Shown here piece by piece: positions 10,761-20,968 of a DNA stretch of 64,000 nt. The notes under the pieces were generated by a model. The model was not told the origin of the DNA and did no database searches. It saw only the letters and a program-made list of their open reading frames with translations. Source of the DNA: Acridotheres tristis (taxonomy: Eukaryota; Chordata; Aves; Passeriformes; Sturnidae); the NCBI GenBank assembly GCA_037013685.1, contig CM072899.1, positions 6,428,479 through 6,492,478 on the forward strand, in the 5' to 3' direction. Position numbers and translations under genes: made by a program. Within the stretch, counting starts at the first letter, position 1; each line of letters opens with the position of its first letter.

Positions 10761-12779
10761 TCAGCTGGTGGACACTCCGTGTGACTCTGCTTAAGCCACA
10801 TTAGCACTCAGGGAGTGAGGATCACAGTGGTGCATTTTTTTCTTTTGGGGAGTTGTTTTTTTTCACTAACAAAAAAGTGGTGTCTTCTTTTCCACTGAAC
10901 ACAGTCAAACCCTGAGGAAATTATCCCTCCCCTAGAGGATCAGAATAGGTGTGAAGACCTGAGCAGTGAGCAGACTCTTAGACCCCACCAGGGATTTCCT
11001 GAAGGTGATGAAAACACTGTTTTCCACGGTTTTGCAGCATGCTTTTATCCCCATGCAGCTCCTATGGAAACAATCACACAAAACCCCCACGTGTTACTGC
11101 TGACTGATCTTATTTCTCTGTGTTGTCTTCTTAGTGAGAATAGATAAACAAAATAATAACAACCAAAAAAACCCCAGTCTGTGATGCCAATGGAGATTGT
11201 TAAACCCTACACTGCTTGGGGTGGTCAGAGTGTGCTGCACATCGTGCCAGGTGTGTGTCACACTGTCCCCAGCCCTGAGCACTCACAGCAGGAGAGGCCA
11301 GGTAAGGGAAAGAGGAATGGGTGTGTCCACATGGATATGGCTGGTAGGTCACCCCCAGCTGAGATCTGGGTCAGTTGGGATGGTAGGAGACCTGGGGACA
11401 TTGTTCTGCTAATTACAGGTGTTTGGCTGCAGAGTTTGTGTGGCTGTGGTGTCCTGGCCAGCCACTCTTGTTCAGGGACACCCCACCAGACAGCCAGAGC
11501 TCTGTCCTTCCCCAAAATAAGGGAGTTGCCTTGCTGGGCATCACTCCCAGCTCCCAGGAAGTCCATAGCACGAGCAGCGCTGGAGTTGCCAGGAAGGAGC
11601 TGAAAAGCTGCCAGAGCTCAGCTGGGATGAGGAGAGCTCTGCTAATAGGGAGCTGTTAGGGACTGCTGAACAAAAGGACTTGTCCTGCAACAGTACAGTA
11701 GGCAGGGAGAGCTTTTGTTTGTTTGACTGTGTTTCATCCAGGTCTGATGGGGTTTTTTCCACTTTGAAAATTCCTTTATTCTCTTTTGTGTTTGCACAGA
11801 ACAGCAGCAGCGTTTCAGGGCTCCTGGGGTGTTTTTGTGCACACAATGGAGAGGGGTCCAGAACAGTTCTGCAGTGGGTTCATACCACATGCCAAAACAT
11901 TTCCCCTGGCCCCAGCCAGTGAACTTTAAACCTCCTATAGCCCAGATCAACACCTAAAATCACTGCAAGATTCCACAGTAAGAGAGCAGGAAGGACAAAG
12001 TGCAGAAAGAGTTTGATACAGCTTTGCAGGTAGAGAGAATTCATTAGGTGAGAATGGCCATGTGGAAAACCCCCAGTGGCTCTGCCAGATTTAACCCTGG
12101 CATGAGAATGGCCGAGGAATAACACATGTTTTATACAAGTTTCCACTGTTAGATTTTCCCAGAAAGATTTTTCACTGAAGCTCTTTGATGCTGCCTTTCA
12201 TTTTCCCCAGCAATTCTTCCTTTCCAATGGCCCGTTGTTGTCCATCCTTATTACCTGGAGTAATTTGGATGACATTCCTTTTCGCTTCTTAAAAAAAATT
12301 CCACTATCTTTGCTAAAGGCTGCACCACATCCTATTTAAAATCAACAGAGAGATTTCAATGAGCCCCAAACTGGACCTGAAATTGTTACTTCCTTTCAGG
12401 TTTCTCAATATGATATTTGCCTCCTAGCAACCACCATTTGCAGGCAGGGGTACAGCAATATTAAGCTCTCAGTTGAGTGCCACAACTGGCATCCCAGGGC
12501 ACCCTGCAGAGCCTGACAAAGCCCTCAGTAGTGTCAACTCACTCCCCTCGCTGTAAGTGTCATTTGCACACAGGGTTATACAACAGTCTGTAAGGCAAAG
12601 GGAAGTTCTGCCCTGCAGAGGCTGAGAAAGGAGGATGGGGAGTGCTGCAGGCTTGGTTAATACTCCAGGTGTGACAGAAGCACCTAGAGGATGTTTGGGG
12701 ATCTCCTGTGCTTTTACTGCCTGGACTATCCCAAGCTCTGTCTAACCATGTGCATCATCTCATCCCAGGAACACTTTTG
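10761..12779. other. Non-coding DNA, GC-richer, no gene recognised
   Basis: Frames of 100-140 codons overlap in opposite directions at 11181-11603, 11258-11566 and 11541-11953. None has a recognisable domain, and several are open at the same place in different frames, a sign of chance. No repeat family is seen. Confidence 0.55.
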
Positions 12780-12960
12780 TAGTCCTCCTTTTTGACAGCT
12801 AATTTGGTGCCTTTTTCTTTCTTTAATTACAGCAATTTATCACACTCCCTCCCAGCTCATCCTCTCTAATATACCGTGATGGCGAATGTCACCCGTTCAG
12901 GTAGGACAAGGTGAAGTTTGCCTGCTGGGAGGAGTTATTTTTCCTTAAGCACCTAGAAAA
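12780..12960. promoter_or_regulatory. Candidate enhancer-like block
   Basis: Contains TAATTTGG and TTTAATTACAGC homeodomain-like words near 12800-12830 and a run with three CpG (ACCGTGATGGCGAATG and CCCGTTC) near 12872-12900 in otherwise CpG-poor surroundings. Retained CpG in unique DNA can mark constrained sequence. This is inference. Confidence 0.25.
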
Positions 12961-13739
12961 TGCTCTCAGCTGAGTGAAGTCTTTGGCTCTTTTTGGCTTC
13001 CTTATGCTTCTTTTCCTCCTATTTTTGCACATCCATTCCATAAATTCAGTTTTTCTGATTAGCTTGATTGATTCAATTGTGGACCTGCTTGGGAAAGCTC
13101 AAGATCCTTTTTTAACTTCAACTCTTTAGGAAGAAAGTTGTGTGTTATTCCAGTGGGGCAGGAGAACCAGCCATGTTCATGCAGCTCCATAAGCAGGAGA
13201 ACATTTGTGGCTCAGGACAGCCTGACTTCCTCAGCTCTTTCTTAAGAACCAGTAGCAGACATCTCAAAGGGTTTGGATGAATAACCTCCCTCCTGGTTTA
13301 TCCTATGTGAAAGCTGCCAGTGTCTCCTCCACCTTTGTTAGTCACTAATTTAAGATCTAAAGGACTTTTTGCTCTTGGTATTGGTGAGGTGATATGAGGT
13401 TATTTAGTTGTGATGTTTCATGAGAATCTGAGCTTCCCTTAAAGGACAGGAAAGGAGTAAATATTTAGTGCACTAACAGACTCCAAAAAGAAACCTAAAC
13501 ATGCAAAGCTGCAGGGCCAAAATTTAGAAGGCAATTTAAGAATCTGCCACCTTCCAAACTCTCATTTAGTAATTATTTTTAGATGTCATGATGTTTTAAT
13601 GAACTCCTGAATTTTTAGAGCCTGGAGAAATTCAGCTGGGAGGAATTGTATTTTAAAACTGCAGCACACCTTTGGAATATTCCGTGGTTTAGCTGAGAGG
13701 GATGAGGATGCACCAGGGACCTGTGTATGCCTGTGGGGT
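12961..13739. other. Unique non-coding DNA, nothing recognised
   Basis: No open frame over 60 codons and no repeat family are apparent. Confidence 0.55.
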
Positions 13740-14130
13740 TTTGTACAGTGCATATAAACTTATTATCCCATCCATTTTACTTTAATTGCATCTATCTTGC
13801 TAAGTGGACAGTTTGCAAGGACCACATCAATAATCCAGGAAGATAAAAAGTTTAAGAGCAATGGCATAAATATACTGTGCATTTTACTGGTTCAACAGTC
13901 ATAATATCTGGATCATATAAAAATAGCTATTTAACAACAACTGTTTCTCCCACAGCAATTAAGAACCTGTGGAAGTTGAAAGATGATGAGCATCTTATAA
14001 TTGGTTTCTGCAGAGCCTAATGAGACTCTATTTTCTCAGTAAAGAGAATATTCTCTTTCTTGAGAATAGAAAAAATAACTGATGATAAATATTTATAAGT
14101 GACTCTTATCTTTCTCCTGTCATGGAGTTT
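13740..14130. promoter_or_regulatory. AT-rich enhancer-like block with near-palindrome
   Basis: About 390 bases of AT-rich, CpG-free, frame-poor sequence. Visible words include TTTAATTGCATC near 13780 and TAATTGG near 13998. The 34-bp near-palindrome at 14033-14066 lies inside it. I infer a possible enhancer or a structured site. Conservation is untested. Confidence 0.3.
14033..14066. repeat. 34-bp near-perfect palindrome
   Basis: The arms 14033-14049 and 14050-14066 are reverse complements at 15 of 17 positions, with a perfect 18-bp core (AAAGAGAATATTCTCTTT, 14041-14058). The symmetry continues loosely outward if a 2-base offset is allowed. There is no spacer, so a cruciform would need a few unpaired bases at the tip. 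The core also contains GAATATTC, a pair of inverted heat-shock half-sites, but a third unit in phase is missing. Confidence 0.9.
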
Positions 14131-15599
14131 TTTTCAACTACCAAAAGAAAAAAAAAAAAGTTCACATTAGGAATGCAGCTAATTTACTACTGTTTAGTAT
14201 TTGTACTGCAGTGGTGCCCAAAAGACCATGGGGGGTTCTGGGCTCCAGGCACCACCTCCCCAGCCTGCTGCCCACAGGGTGCCCCCATGACAGCATTATG
14301 GTTTGGGGCAGAATTTAGGAAACTGGAACCACTCTAAATAATTCACCCTCTAGACACTGCCTTATGTTGTTTCTGCAGCTCCACTTAGGGCTCCCTGTAT
14401 GGGTTTGGGGGATGCATTTTCTGTAGCAATTCCAGGCAGCTCTGGGGGACACCATGGTGTGAGCTGTGCATGTGCAGTCTGAGCCTGACTTGTTTTCCAA
14501 TATGTGTTGTTCAATGTACTTTTGTAACATCTCTTATAGCTAGCCCTGTTGACATGTACTACAGTAATGGTCTGGCTGCAAGTAAAATAATGTGAATATA
14601 TATATTGATATTTCAATTACTTTTTAAATTGTACTTGCTGAGATCCCTGTGCCTGACTTGGGTGTTAAAGCATGGATTGTATCTGGTTCTGTGAACACAT
14701 CGTTCTGTCAATGCATATAACAGCTTATACTTCCATCCTTGAGTAATCACCTCTGCTTTAAAGAGTGACCCTAAATTGTATTTACACAATAAATTCATGC
14801 TCGGTTCTTACAGCAAAAAAAAATTGCTTCAAGGAATCTAAGTGCAATTTTCTCTGCTCTTCTTCCATGATCTCCATCATAAATAAATAGCTGTGAGTGC
14901 TCGTGGGACAATGCAAGAGCTTCTTGCAAGCAGTTGCTTTTACAGCTATTTTATGGATAGGGTGTTGAGGAACTAACAGTTTGAAATTAAACCAATGGTG
15001 GCTATAAATACATCTCTTTACGTAGCTATGTCTTCATTTTTTTCCAAGAATGGGATGATGGCAGAACGCAGATTCCTGAAGAGCCTCTTTTTGAAGGCAA
15101 AGGTGACCTCTTTTTAGCTGCTGTGACTGCAAGGCAAGTTTCCTTCTATAAGGGGGAAGAATTCATACTTGTCACCAGGGAAAATTTTGAATGCACAAGG
15201 AGTGTCTCATGTAGTATGAAATACTACTGGACTCTTTCCTGAGGCATATGCCTACATAGGATTTTCTCTAATAAAAAGGAGTGAACATCATGTGCCAGAT
15301 GCCTTCTTAAACATACTTGCAAACCAAGGTCATATTAATTCTTCTGGGTTCAAAACAACTTCCCTTATTGGATCAGGGATTAATATTTAATGGAAACACA
15401 ATAAAAGGTTCAGGTCTTAAAAGCAAAATAAGATTTTAATTTTTTTTACTGGTATTCTGAATGGAAATTTTATTCTCTTCTTAGAGGAAATCAAATGAAA
15501 TAAAGCATCACAAGTGCTGTTGACCTGTACATCTGCTGAGACCAGGGACATGGGAGAAGAGGGAATGAATGGATTAACCTTCTCCTACTCCGTTGTTAT
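14131..15599. other. Unique non-coding DNA, nothing major recognised
   Basis: A 12-base A-run near 14150, short overlapping frames at 14120-14800, and a 7-bp hairpin GTAGTAT/ATACTAC at 15211-15227 are all I see. No gene is supported. Confidence 0.5.
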
Positions 15600-15880
15600 G
15601 GTGAGACTGGAATAGCAAATGCAATTCTACCTCCCCCATCTCAGAAAGGAGGCTGCAAAACTTGGAAAGGACACTGCAAAGAGCCATAGTAAAGATCTAA
15701 GAGCAGGAGAGATTTAGAGAGCTCAATCTGTTTGGCTAATCAGAAAGATTGTGACCTTCATTTGATTACAGGGCTTACACACGTTCATGAGGAATAAATA
15801 TTCTAAAAGTAGTATTCCATCTATGCCTATAGGCATAGCAAGATCCAGTGTCTGAGAGTTAAATTAAGAACTATTTATGT
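15600..15880 (+). mobile_element. Ancient amniote CR1 (CR1-L type) fragment
   Basis: Word order follows the 3' coding end of old CR1-L-type LINEs shared with turtles and other reptiles: GTGAGACTGGAATA at about 15601, AAAGAGCCATAGTAAAGAT at about 15677, then GAGAGCTCAATCTGTTTGGC at 15717-15736, GTGACCTTCATTTGATTACA at 15749-15768, GGAATAAATATT at 15791-15802, and GCATAGCAAGATCCAGTGTC at about 15833. It corresponds to the end of the reverse-transcriptase reading frame. There is no intact frame, and many substitutions and small indels are present. The 3' tail of the element is missing where the GC-rich repeat region starts. The assignment rests on remembered consensus wording and not on an alignment. 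Confidence 0.72.
15821..15838. repeat. Perfect 18-bp palindrome inside the CR1 fragment
   Basis: CTATGCCTATAGGCATAG is its own reverse complement. It lies at a point where this copy departs from the CR1 wording, so it probably arose after insertion. Confidence 0.85.
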
Positions 15881-15931
15881 TTTAAATAGCAAACTCAGTT
15901 TCACTGTCATGGTTAGCCACCAAGGAAAGAG

Positions 15932-15982
15932 GAGGAAAGCCAAAAGACGAGGAAAGTCAAAAGAGGAGGAAAGTCAAAAGAG
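15932..15982. repeat. 17-bp tandem repeat, three copies
   Basis: Three head-to-tail units of the form GAGGAAAGYCAAAAGAS start at 15932, 15949 and 15966. A partial copy precedes them and a short TAG triplet run follows. The last two units are identical and the first differs by two bases. No coding role is seen. Confidence 0.9.
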
Positions 15983-16135
15983 GTAGTAGTAGTTTGTGTT
16001 GATGCCAAAAACCATGATAATGTGTGTCTAGAAAGTATTAAAGGGGATTTTTGCAGCCAGTGGAGCACCCAGACATGGGTGTCCCTGCATGATGCAGCTC
16101 TGAGCACTCAGCTGTGCCATGTGTGTCTGTGCCCA

Positions 16136-16402
16136 TGTCCAGATGTCTGTGCCCGTGTCCAGATGTCCGTCCCGTGTCCAGGTGTCCGTCCCGTGTCCAG
16201 GTGTCCGTCCCGTGTCCAGGTGTCTGTCCCGTGTCCAGGTGCCGTGTCCAGGTGTCCGTCCCGTGTCCAGGTGTCTGTCCCGTGTCCAGGTGTCTGTCCC
16301 GTGTCCAGGTGTCTGTCCCGTGTCCAGGTGCCGTGTCCAGGTGTCTGTTCCGTGTCCAGGTGCCGTGTCCAGGTGTCGGTCCCGTGGCCGGTGTCCGTCC
16401 CG
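16136..16402. repeat. Minisatellite, 15 units of 19 bp with 13-bp variants
   Basis: Fifteen consecutive units of TGTCCAGGTGTCYGTCCCG fill the interval exactly. Units 6, 11 and 13 lack six internal bases and are 13 bp. The first unit is 20 bp and the last 18 bp. The first two units carry CCAGATG in place of CCAGGTG, so the left end is the older edge. Variant T/C at the same position lets unit families be distinguished. Because 19 is not a multiple of three, all frames cycle through the same peptide repeat. This explains the long open frames on both strands here. Confidence 0.95.
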
Positions 16403-16414
16403 TCCGGCACAGCT

Positions 16415-16428
16415 ACAGCAGAGGGTGC
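16415..16428 (+). promoter_or_regulatory. CTCF-like site in the CpG island
   Basis: ACAGCAGAGGGTGC matches the CTCF core at 12 of 14 positions, with mismatches at positions 1 and 12. It lies just beyond the minisatellite in CpG-rich DNA, a typical setting for methylation-sensitive CTCF binding. It has the same orientation as the candidate at 2267. Confidence 0.3.
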
Positions 16429-16828
16429 TGTGGTCGCGCCGTGCGGGTCCCGTTGCGGGCCCGTCCCGGTACCGCGCTCCGGCGGGCCCGGCCCGCCCGG
16501 GCAGGCTGAGCGCGCTCTTCCCGCTGTGAATTCCACCCGTGCCTGGATCCCGGGGCCTCGGGAGCCGGCTCTGCCCGGGGTCTTGGCTGGGAAGCCGGAG
16601 CAGCGCCGTGTGTGCGATTCCCTGCGAGGGTGGTTGTGTAAATAGCGCTGTCACGACAGTTCTCTAACAGAATTAACTCGGCTGGGAGGCACAAGCGACG
16701 CTCCTCTAATTTGTCCTCCACGTTCCTTTCCCCACCGCAATGTTGGGAAAAAGACTTTCTTTTATCAAAGCGCTCTGACAGGACTTTTAATAAAAATAAC
16801 CCGTTTTAGAATAATGTCTCATCTATGC

Positions 16829-16883
16829 TTCCTGTTTCCTTCTCTCTATCTTTCTCTCTCTCTCTCTTTTTTTTTTTTTTTTT
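16829..16883. repeat. Pyrimidine tract: (TC)n followed by T17
   Basis: Nearly uninterrupted C/T run ending in a CT dinucleotide stretch and 17 consecutive T (16867-16883). It sits at the right shoulder of the CpG island and may be length-variable. Confidence 0.9.
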
Positions 16884-17689
16884 AAACTTTTCTCACTGGA
16901 GAAAAAGGAAAAAGAGCAGGCAGGAACATGGAAAAAAAATGCACTACTCATTTCCCGGTTTTGTATTTCAAAAGTTTCAAAATCTCGGAAGACCTACTTA
17001 TGAAAATTTTCTATTTCAAAATCAGGGCATTATTGGGGCCTGGGAGAGAAGCCCTCCAGCCCAATGCAGCCAGTTCTCATATAATTTTAAAGGACTGTTA
17101 ATATTCAAACTGAGAGTGGAATAGCACCTCCTTCCTGAAAGAGGAAGGGGAACAAGCTTGGGTGGCATGTGGGAAGCAAATCATTGCTTTTTTTCTGTTC
17201 CAGAGGACCCACCCTGCAGTGTGGGATTGGGAATGGAGGAAGGAGAAGAGATCCTTACCTCAGATGCTGCAGAAAAATCAATGTTTTGGGAAGGGAGAAA
17301 GTCCTAGCTGGGTTTTTGGGGTCCTTTCTGATGGCACGAGGCTGCCATGTGGAGAGGCCAAAGTCCTGGGGGGAGCAGTGCCACGAACGTGCTCCTTGGC
17401 ATTTGAAGTATGGCACACTGTCAGCTGTGGTTTGTTACTCGTGCTGGCTTCCCTGCCCCTCCAAATCTTCAAGGAAAGGCTTGGTATTTACTCTATGACA
17501 ATTTATTTACCAGAGGACAGCTCTTAAGATATTGTGGTTTATGTTCAAAATATTGTTTATGCATAAAATAGCACTGAGGCTCGGTTGGGTCCTGAGCTGA
17601 CCTCTGCCCAGCCCGCAGATCCTTTGGTTTCTCATTTGATGTGTGTCCCAGTTTAAGACATGCAGCTGCCCCTCTCTCATCCACACAAT
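16884..17689. other. Unique non-coding DNA, nothing recognised
   Basis: Two frames (17162-17527 and 17169-17498) overlap on the plus strand and a third is open on the minus strand. No domain is recognised. A gene start downstream of the CpG island could in principle have exons here, but I cannot see one. Confidence 0.5.
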
Positions 17690-17960
17690 GCTGCCTTCCT
17701 AATACACATACCTAATTTGTAGCTAATACTCTCATTGTGACTACTTTAATAACAGTACAGATTTTTTTTTTTCCAAATGAGATACACATGTGGCTCCCAA
17801 GCCTGCATTTTTCTGTTTCAAATTAAGCTTTTTTTTTTCCCCTGAAGAATGCCACATCATACATAATTTTCTATAATCTTTTCTATTGATTTCATTCTTA
17901 GCCTTCATCAAAACAGTGCTGGAGCAATCGAGTAGCAGATTGCAACCTACCTTGCAGAGA
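17690..17960. promoter_or_regulatory. Candidate AT-rich enhancer-like block
   Basis: AT-rich and CpG-poor with two T-runs (about 17762 and 17830), TAATTTG near 17713 and AATTAAGC near 17821. Regulatory function is inferred only. Confidence 0.22.
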
Positions 17961-18539
17961 AGAAAAGGGCATGAGGAATCTACTTACACCATTATATTGA
18001 CCTTCTCCTTTGTGAATAATTGCCTTGGGTCAGAGGAATGGTATTACTGAAGAATGCTTCTCCCAAGGGTGGGGGTCGTGGCTATTTTCTCCCCTGCTAA
18101 GGCTCCTAGAAAGTGTTTCTCACCTATGGGACACAGAGCTTCTAGGTGGTACCATTTCCTTCCAGGATGGGCTGGAAATTCACAAAATGCCTGTGACATT
18201 CTTGCAAGACCACAAGCAATGAGCACAAAAAGGACAAGCCTGAATCTCAAAAGGGAACAAAGTTATAACTCAACCAGCTGGAGTTGAAAAAGGTCACTGG
18301 CTCAGCTCTAGAAAGACTTGTATGTTTTGATGTTTGTGGAATATCCTCAGATTTCTTACCAGGACACACTGCTGGGACAAGATCATGCCAGAGCAAGTTT
18401 ATGATGCTGAGGCATCTCCCGGGTTTGACTGCAGCAGAAATACCTTGTGGTTTCTCTACATCTGTGTGAAATTAGTGAGTCTTGGAACACATGAAAATTA
18501 GTAATAAAAATAAAAAGCTTTCCTTCCACCCCCCGTCAC
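17961..18539. other. Unique non-coding DNA, nothing recognised
   Basis: Short overlapping frames on both strands at 18025-18290, with no domain or repeat. Confidence 0.55.
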
Positions 18540-18900
18540 CTCCTCCCACTGACACAATTTAAAGATTTAGGATCAGTTTGTATCATGGCCAGAGATTGAA
18601 ATTACGATTGTAATGTTTCCACTTAGGACAAGGAAATTGAAGTAGAGCAATTAATCAATAACAATATGGGAAAGTAGAGACTGTCACTTAGAGCTTGCAT
18701 GCTTAGCTGCATAAGGGGAATTTTAGAAAACTTCTGTCTTTTACTGCTCCTTTAAGTTTTATATTGCCAACTTTCAAGTACAGAGAGAAGTCATGCTTTG
18801 TGCTGCCCTACTTCACCCAACATTATACACCCATTCATTTGCAGGGAGCGGATATTTCATTATGAATAATCCCAAAGTGTTTCACTGAGTGTTGTACAAA
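18540..18900. promoter_or_regulatory. Candidate enhancer-like block
   Basis: From about 18590 to 18690 the sequence is dense in homeodomain and SOX-like words (AATTACGATTGTAATG and AATTAATCAATAACAAT), with no open frame or repeat. A second patch at 18850-18895 holds ATTATGAATAAT. This is the motif-richest AT block in the 17-20 kb interval. A conserved enhancer is plausible but untested. Confidence 0.32.
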
Positions 18901-20429
18901 CTGTGCACTCAGGCCCATTTCATACAGTCATGAAATGCCATCATCCCTCAGGTGAAACAAAGCAACTCTTCAGCAGCACAAAGCAAAACTGCACAGCAAT
19001 TTGGGGAAGGAAGTGAGCAATAATGGATTCATTTGAAACTGCAGGGGGATTTTAACTATGCAGAATGCAATTACCAGAACTGGAGTTTATCCAGGACACT
19101 GGGGTTAAGACCCTATCTATTACAAAAGATGCCACAGAACTTCCAGCATCCTTCCCCTCATTTCCTATGTGTTACTCACTGGGCTTCTAAGTACACACTG
19201 AGGGAGGCCAGTCCTGTTTGGATTGCTAAAAATGATGGGACCACAGGGCAAGGTGCAGAGGAAAAGCTTATATTTCTTACTAACCAGAGCTTTCTCTTTG
19301 CACATAATGCAAAGGGCTTTGTGCTGGAGAGAGAAATGAAGAGCTTTTGGGTGTGTGGCTCTGTCCAGAGCCACCTAACCAGGGCAGGCACTGATCTGTG
19401 GTGTGAGCCCTGGGCTGCTGAAGGAGCAGGGTGGCTTTGCAGACTAAATTTGGTCATCAGTACCTTAAGACAAAAATGGACCATTTCCTGACCAAGTTTA
19501 CATAAATTAGGCTGAATTCATTTGAATATCTAAGTACTTCTTAATTGGCATTGGAAATCCCGTATTTCCATGGGGGCAATAAAACAAGGGCAGTATCTCT
19601 AACATCCTGGTGAGCAGCACAGAGCAGCACCACAGCACAGAAGAAAGACTTAAACCTCATCTATGTGGTGCCTGTTAGGAACTTTCCTGAACTGTTTTTG
19701 TTTTGGAGAGTTGCCTGACCTACTGAGCCCAGCTCCCTTCAGACCCTCTGCCACCTCTCCACTGTAAACACACAATCCCTTGAAAAATAATCAGACATCT
19801 TTCTCTTGGAGCATTTACACCTCAGAATCAAATCAGCTGCCACAAGCTGGTTTATAAAGAATAGAGGAGCAGGGAGGAGCAGAGCAGTAAAGCCCAGCCC
19901 AGGCAGGGGTTGAGGAGCAGAGATGTGGCTGCTCCAGAGTCCCAGGGCTGTCCCTGCCTCCCCTCTCAGCACAGGCAGCATCAGGCCTGCATGGGAGGAG
20001 GGAAAATATTTGTTCAAATATGTATATATGTATTTTTAACTCCCACAAAAATACCAGTCATGAAACTGCAGGAGCAGCATTTTTTTATATTGGCATGAAA
20101 GCTAGAGTGGAAAGCTTTCAGCTGATTTGTGAGGTACAAGTCAGTATTCAACTCTTCTATTTCTGGACATTTAACTGATTGCATTAAAAGTCAATAAGGC
20201 CTGTGTCTTTTTGCCTAGAGATCCAGGTATTAGATGTGCTCAGTGCTGCAAACACCTCTTCTCCATTTACCACTGAGAGTGTTTCTGTCTTATTTAAATG
20301 TATGTAGTTCAATACCCACAACAATTGTTATTCTCACGTGGCTGTTGAAAACAGACAAGTAAATAAAACTAGTAATCATCTCAGAAAATGCCTAACAGAA
20401 TCCTCTTGCCCACTTACAGGTGCTGGTGG
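18901..20429. other. Unique non-coding DNA, nothing recognised
   Basis: A 152-codon frame at 19033-19491 has an opposed 102-codon frame inside it and no domain, so I treat both as chance. No repeats are seen. Confidence 0.55.
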
Positions 20430-20640
20430 AAAAATTACCAATTACCAGTGAAGCTCCAATAAATAATGCTTCAGTCTTGTAACTGCAAATCTTTCTAATA
20501 GAATCTGGCTATTTCATGCCTTGCATCATAAATCAGTGCCTCCAATGAGTGGGCTCTGAATGGCTGGACAAAAATAATTAATCAAGATTAAATCAAAAGC
20601 AGCATGATGCATGCAAAGGCAGTCTTAGCCAGGATGCATT
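20430..20640. promoter_or_regulatory. Candidate enhancer-like block
   Basis: AT-rich and frame-poor, with AATTACCAATTACC at about 20436-20449 and AATAATTAATCAAGATTAAATC at about 20573-20594: paired homeodomain cores in direct repeat. Function is inferred. Confidence 0.3.
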
Positions 20641-20870
20641 CCTAGGAACAAAATCATTCAGAAATGGCCTATAAATCTGGAGCATGGCTGAGCTGAATGT
20701 GAGGAAATGTGACTGGTATGGATTTTCGGGTTTTATGCTGCACAGATATTGCATACGATTAAGCTTTTGTGCTGCCGCAACAGCATCAGAGTTCAGGCCA
20801 TGTGTACCTTGTACCTTAACCAAAGGCAATAGGTGACCATGGTGGGCTGAAGAACCACCCTCATACCCCT
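20641..20870. other. Unique non-coding DNA
   Basis: Nothing recognised before the CR1 terminus. Confidence 0.5.
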
Positions 20871-20968
20871 CCTAGAATCATATAATCACAGAAACATAGA
20901 ATATGCTGAGTTGGAAGGGACCCATCAGGATCCTTGAGTCCAGCTCCTGGCCTGCAGCAGTGTCTGAC
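20871..20968 (-). mobile_element. CR1 LINE 3' end fragment, antisense
   Basis: Read on the plus strand it begins with AGAATCATATAATCACAGAA, the complement of the CR1 terminal octamer repeats, then ATGCTGAGTTGGAAGGGACC and GAGTCCAGCTCCTGGCC, wording typical of songbird CR1 copies. Only about 95 bp of the 3' end is recognisable, which fits the extreme 5' truncation common in CR1. It is non-coding and inactive. Confidence 0.88.

Larger units (their letters stand above)
16130..16810. promoter_or_regulatory. CpG island, candidate promoter
   Basis: This is the only strongly CpG-rich stretch in the window. I counted roughly 38 CpG by eye between about 16381 and 16705, which is near the number expected without CpG depletion. 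The left part is a CpG-containing minisatellite. The right edge decays gradually to about 16800. Such islands usually mark promoters active in the germ line, often without a TATA box. No coding first exon is recognisable: frames cross the region on both strands simply because GC-rich DNA lacks stops. It may start a long non-coding RNA or an unannotated 5' exon, in either direction. Orphan island is the alternative. Confidence 0.55.

Noticed and set aside
15980..15997. let-7g-like string GAGGTAGTAGTAGTTTGT
   Set aside because: It carries an extra TAG compared with let-7g, arises from the end of a 17-bp tandem repeat plus a TAG run, and there is no complementary arm nearby to form a precursor hairpin.
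16022..16654. Long open frames of about 207 and 208 codons on opposite strands
   Set aside because: Both cross the 19-bp minisatellite, which lacks stop codons in all frames, and the GC-rich island. The peptides are repeat translations rich in CPG/VSR or HGTDTWT words without a known domain.
15905..16658. Possible second LTR with termini TGTCATGG and CACGACA
   Set aside because: The termini resemble avian LTR ends, but no target-site duplication is present, no TATA or polyadenylation signals are placed correctly, and CpG-rich sequence continues past the right terminus.
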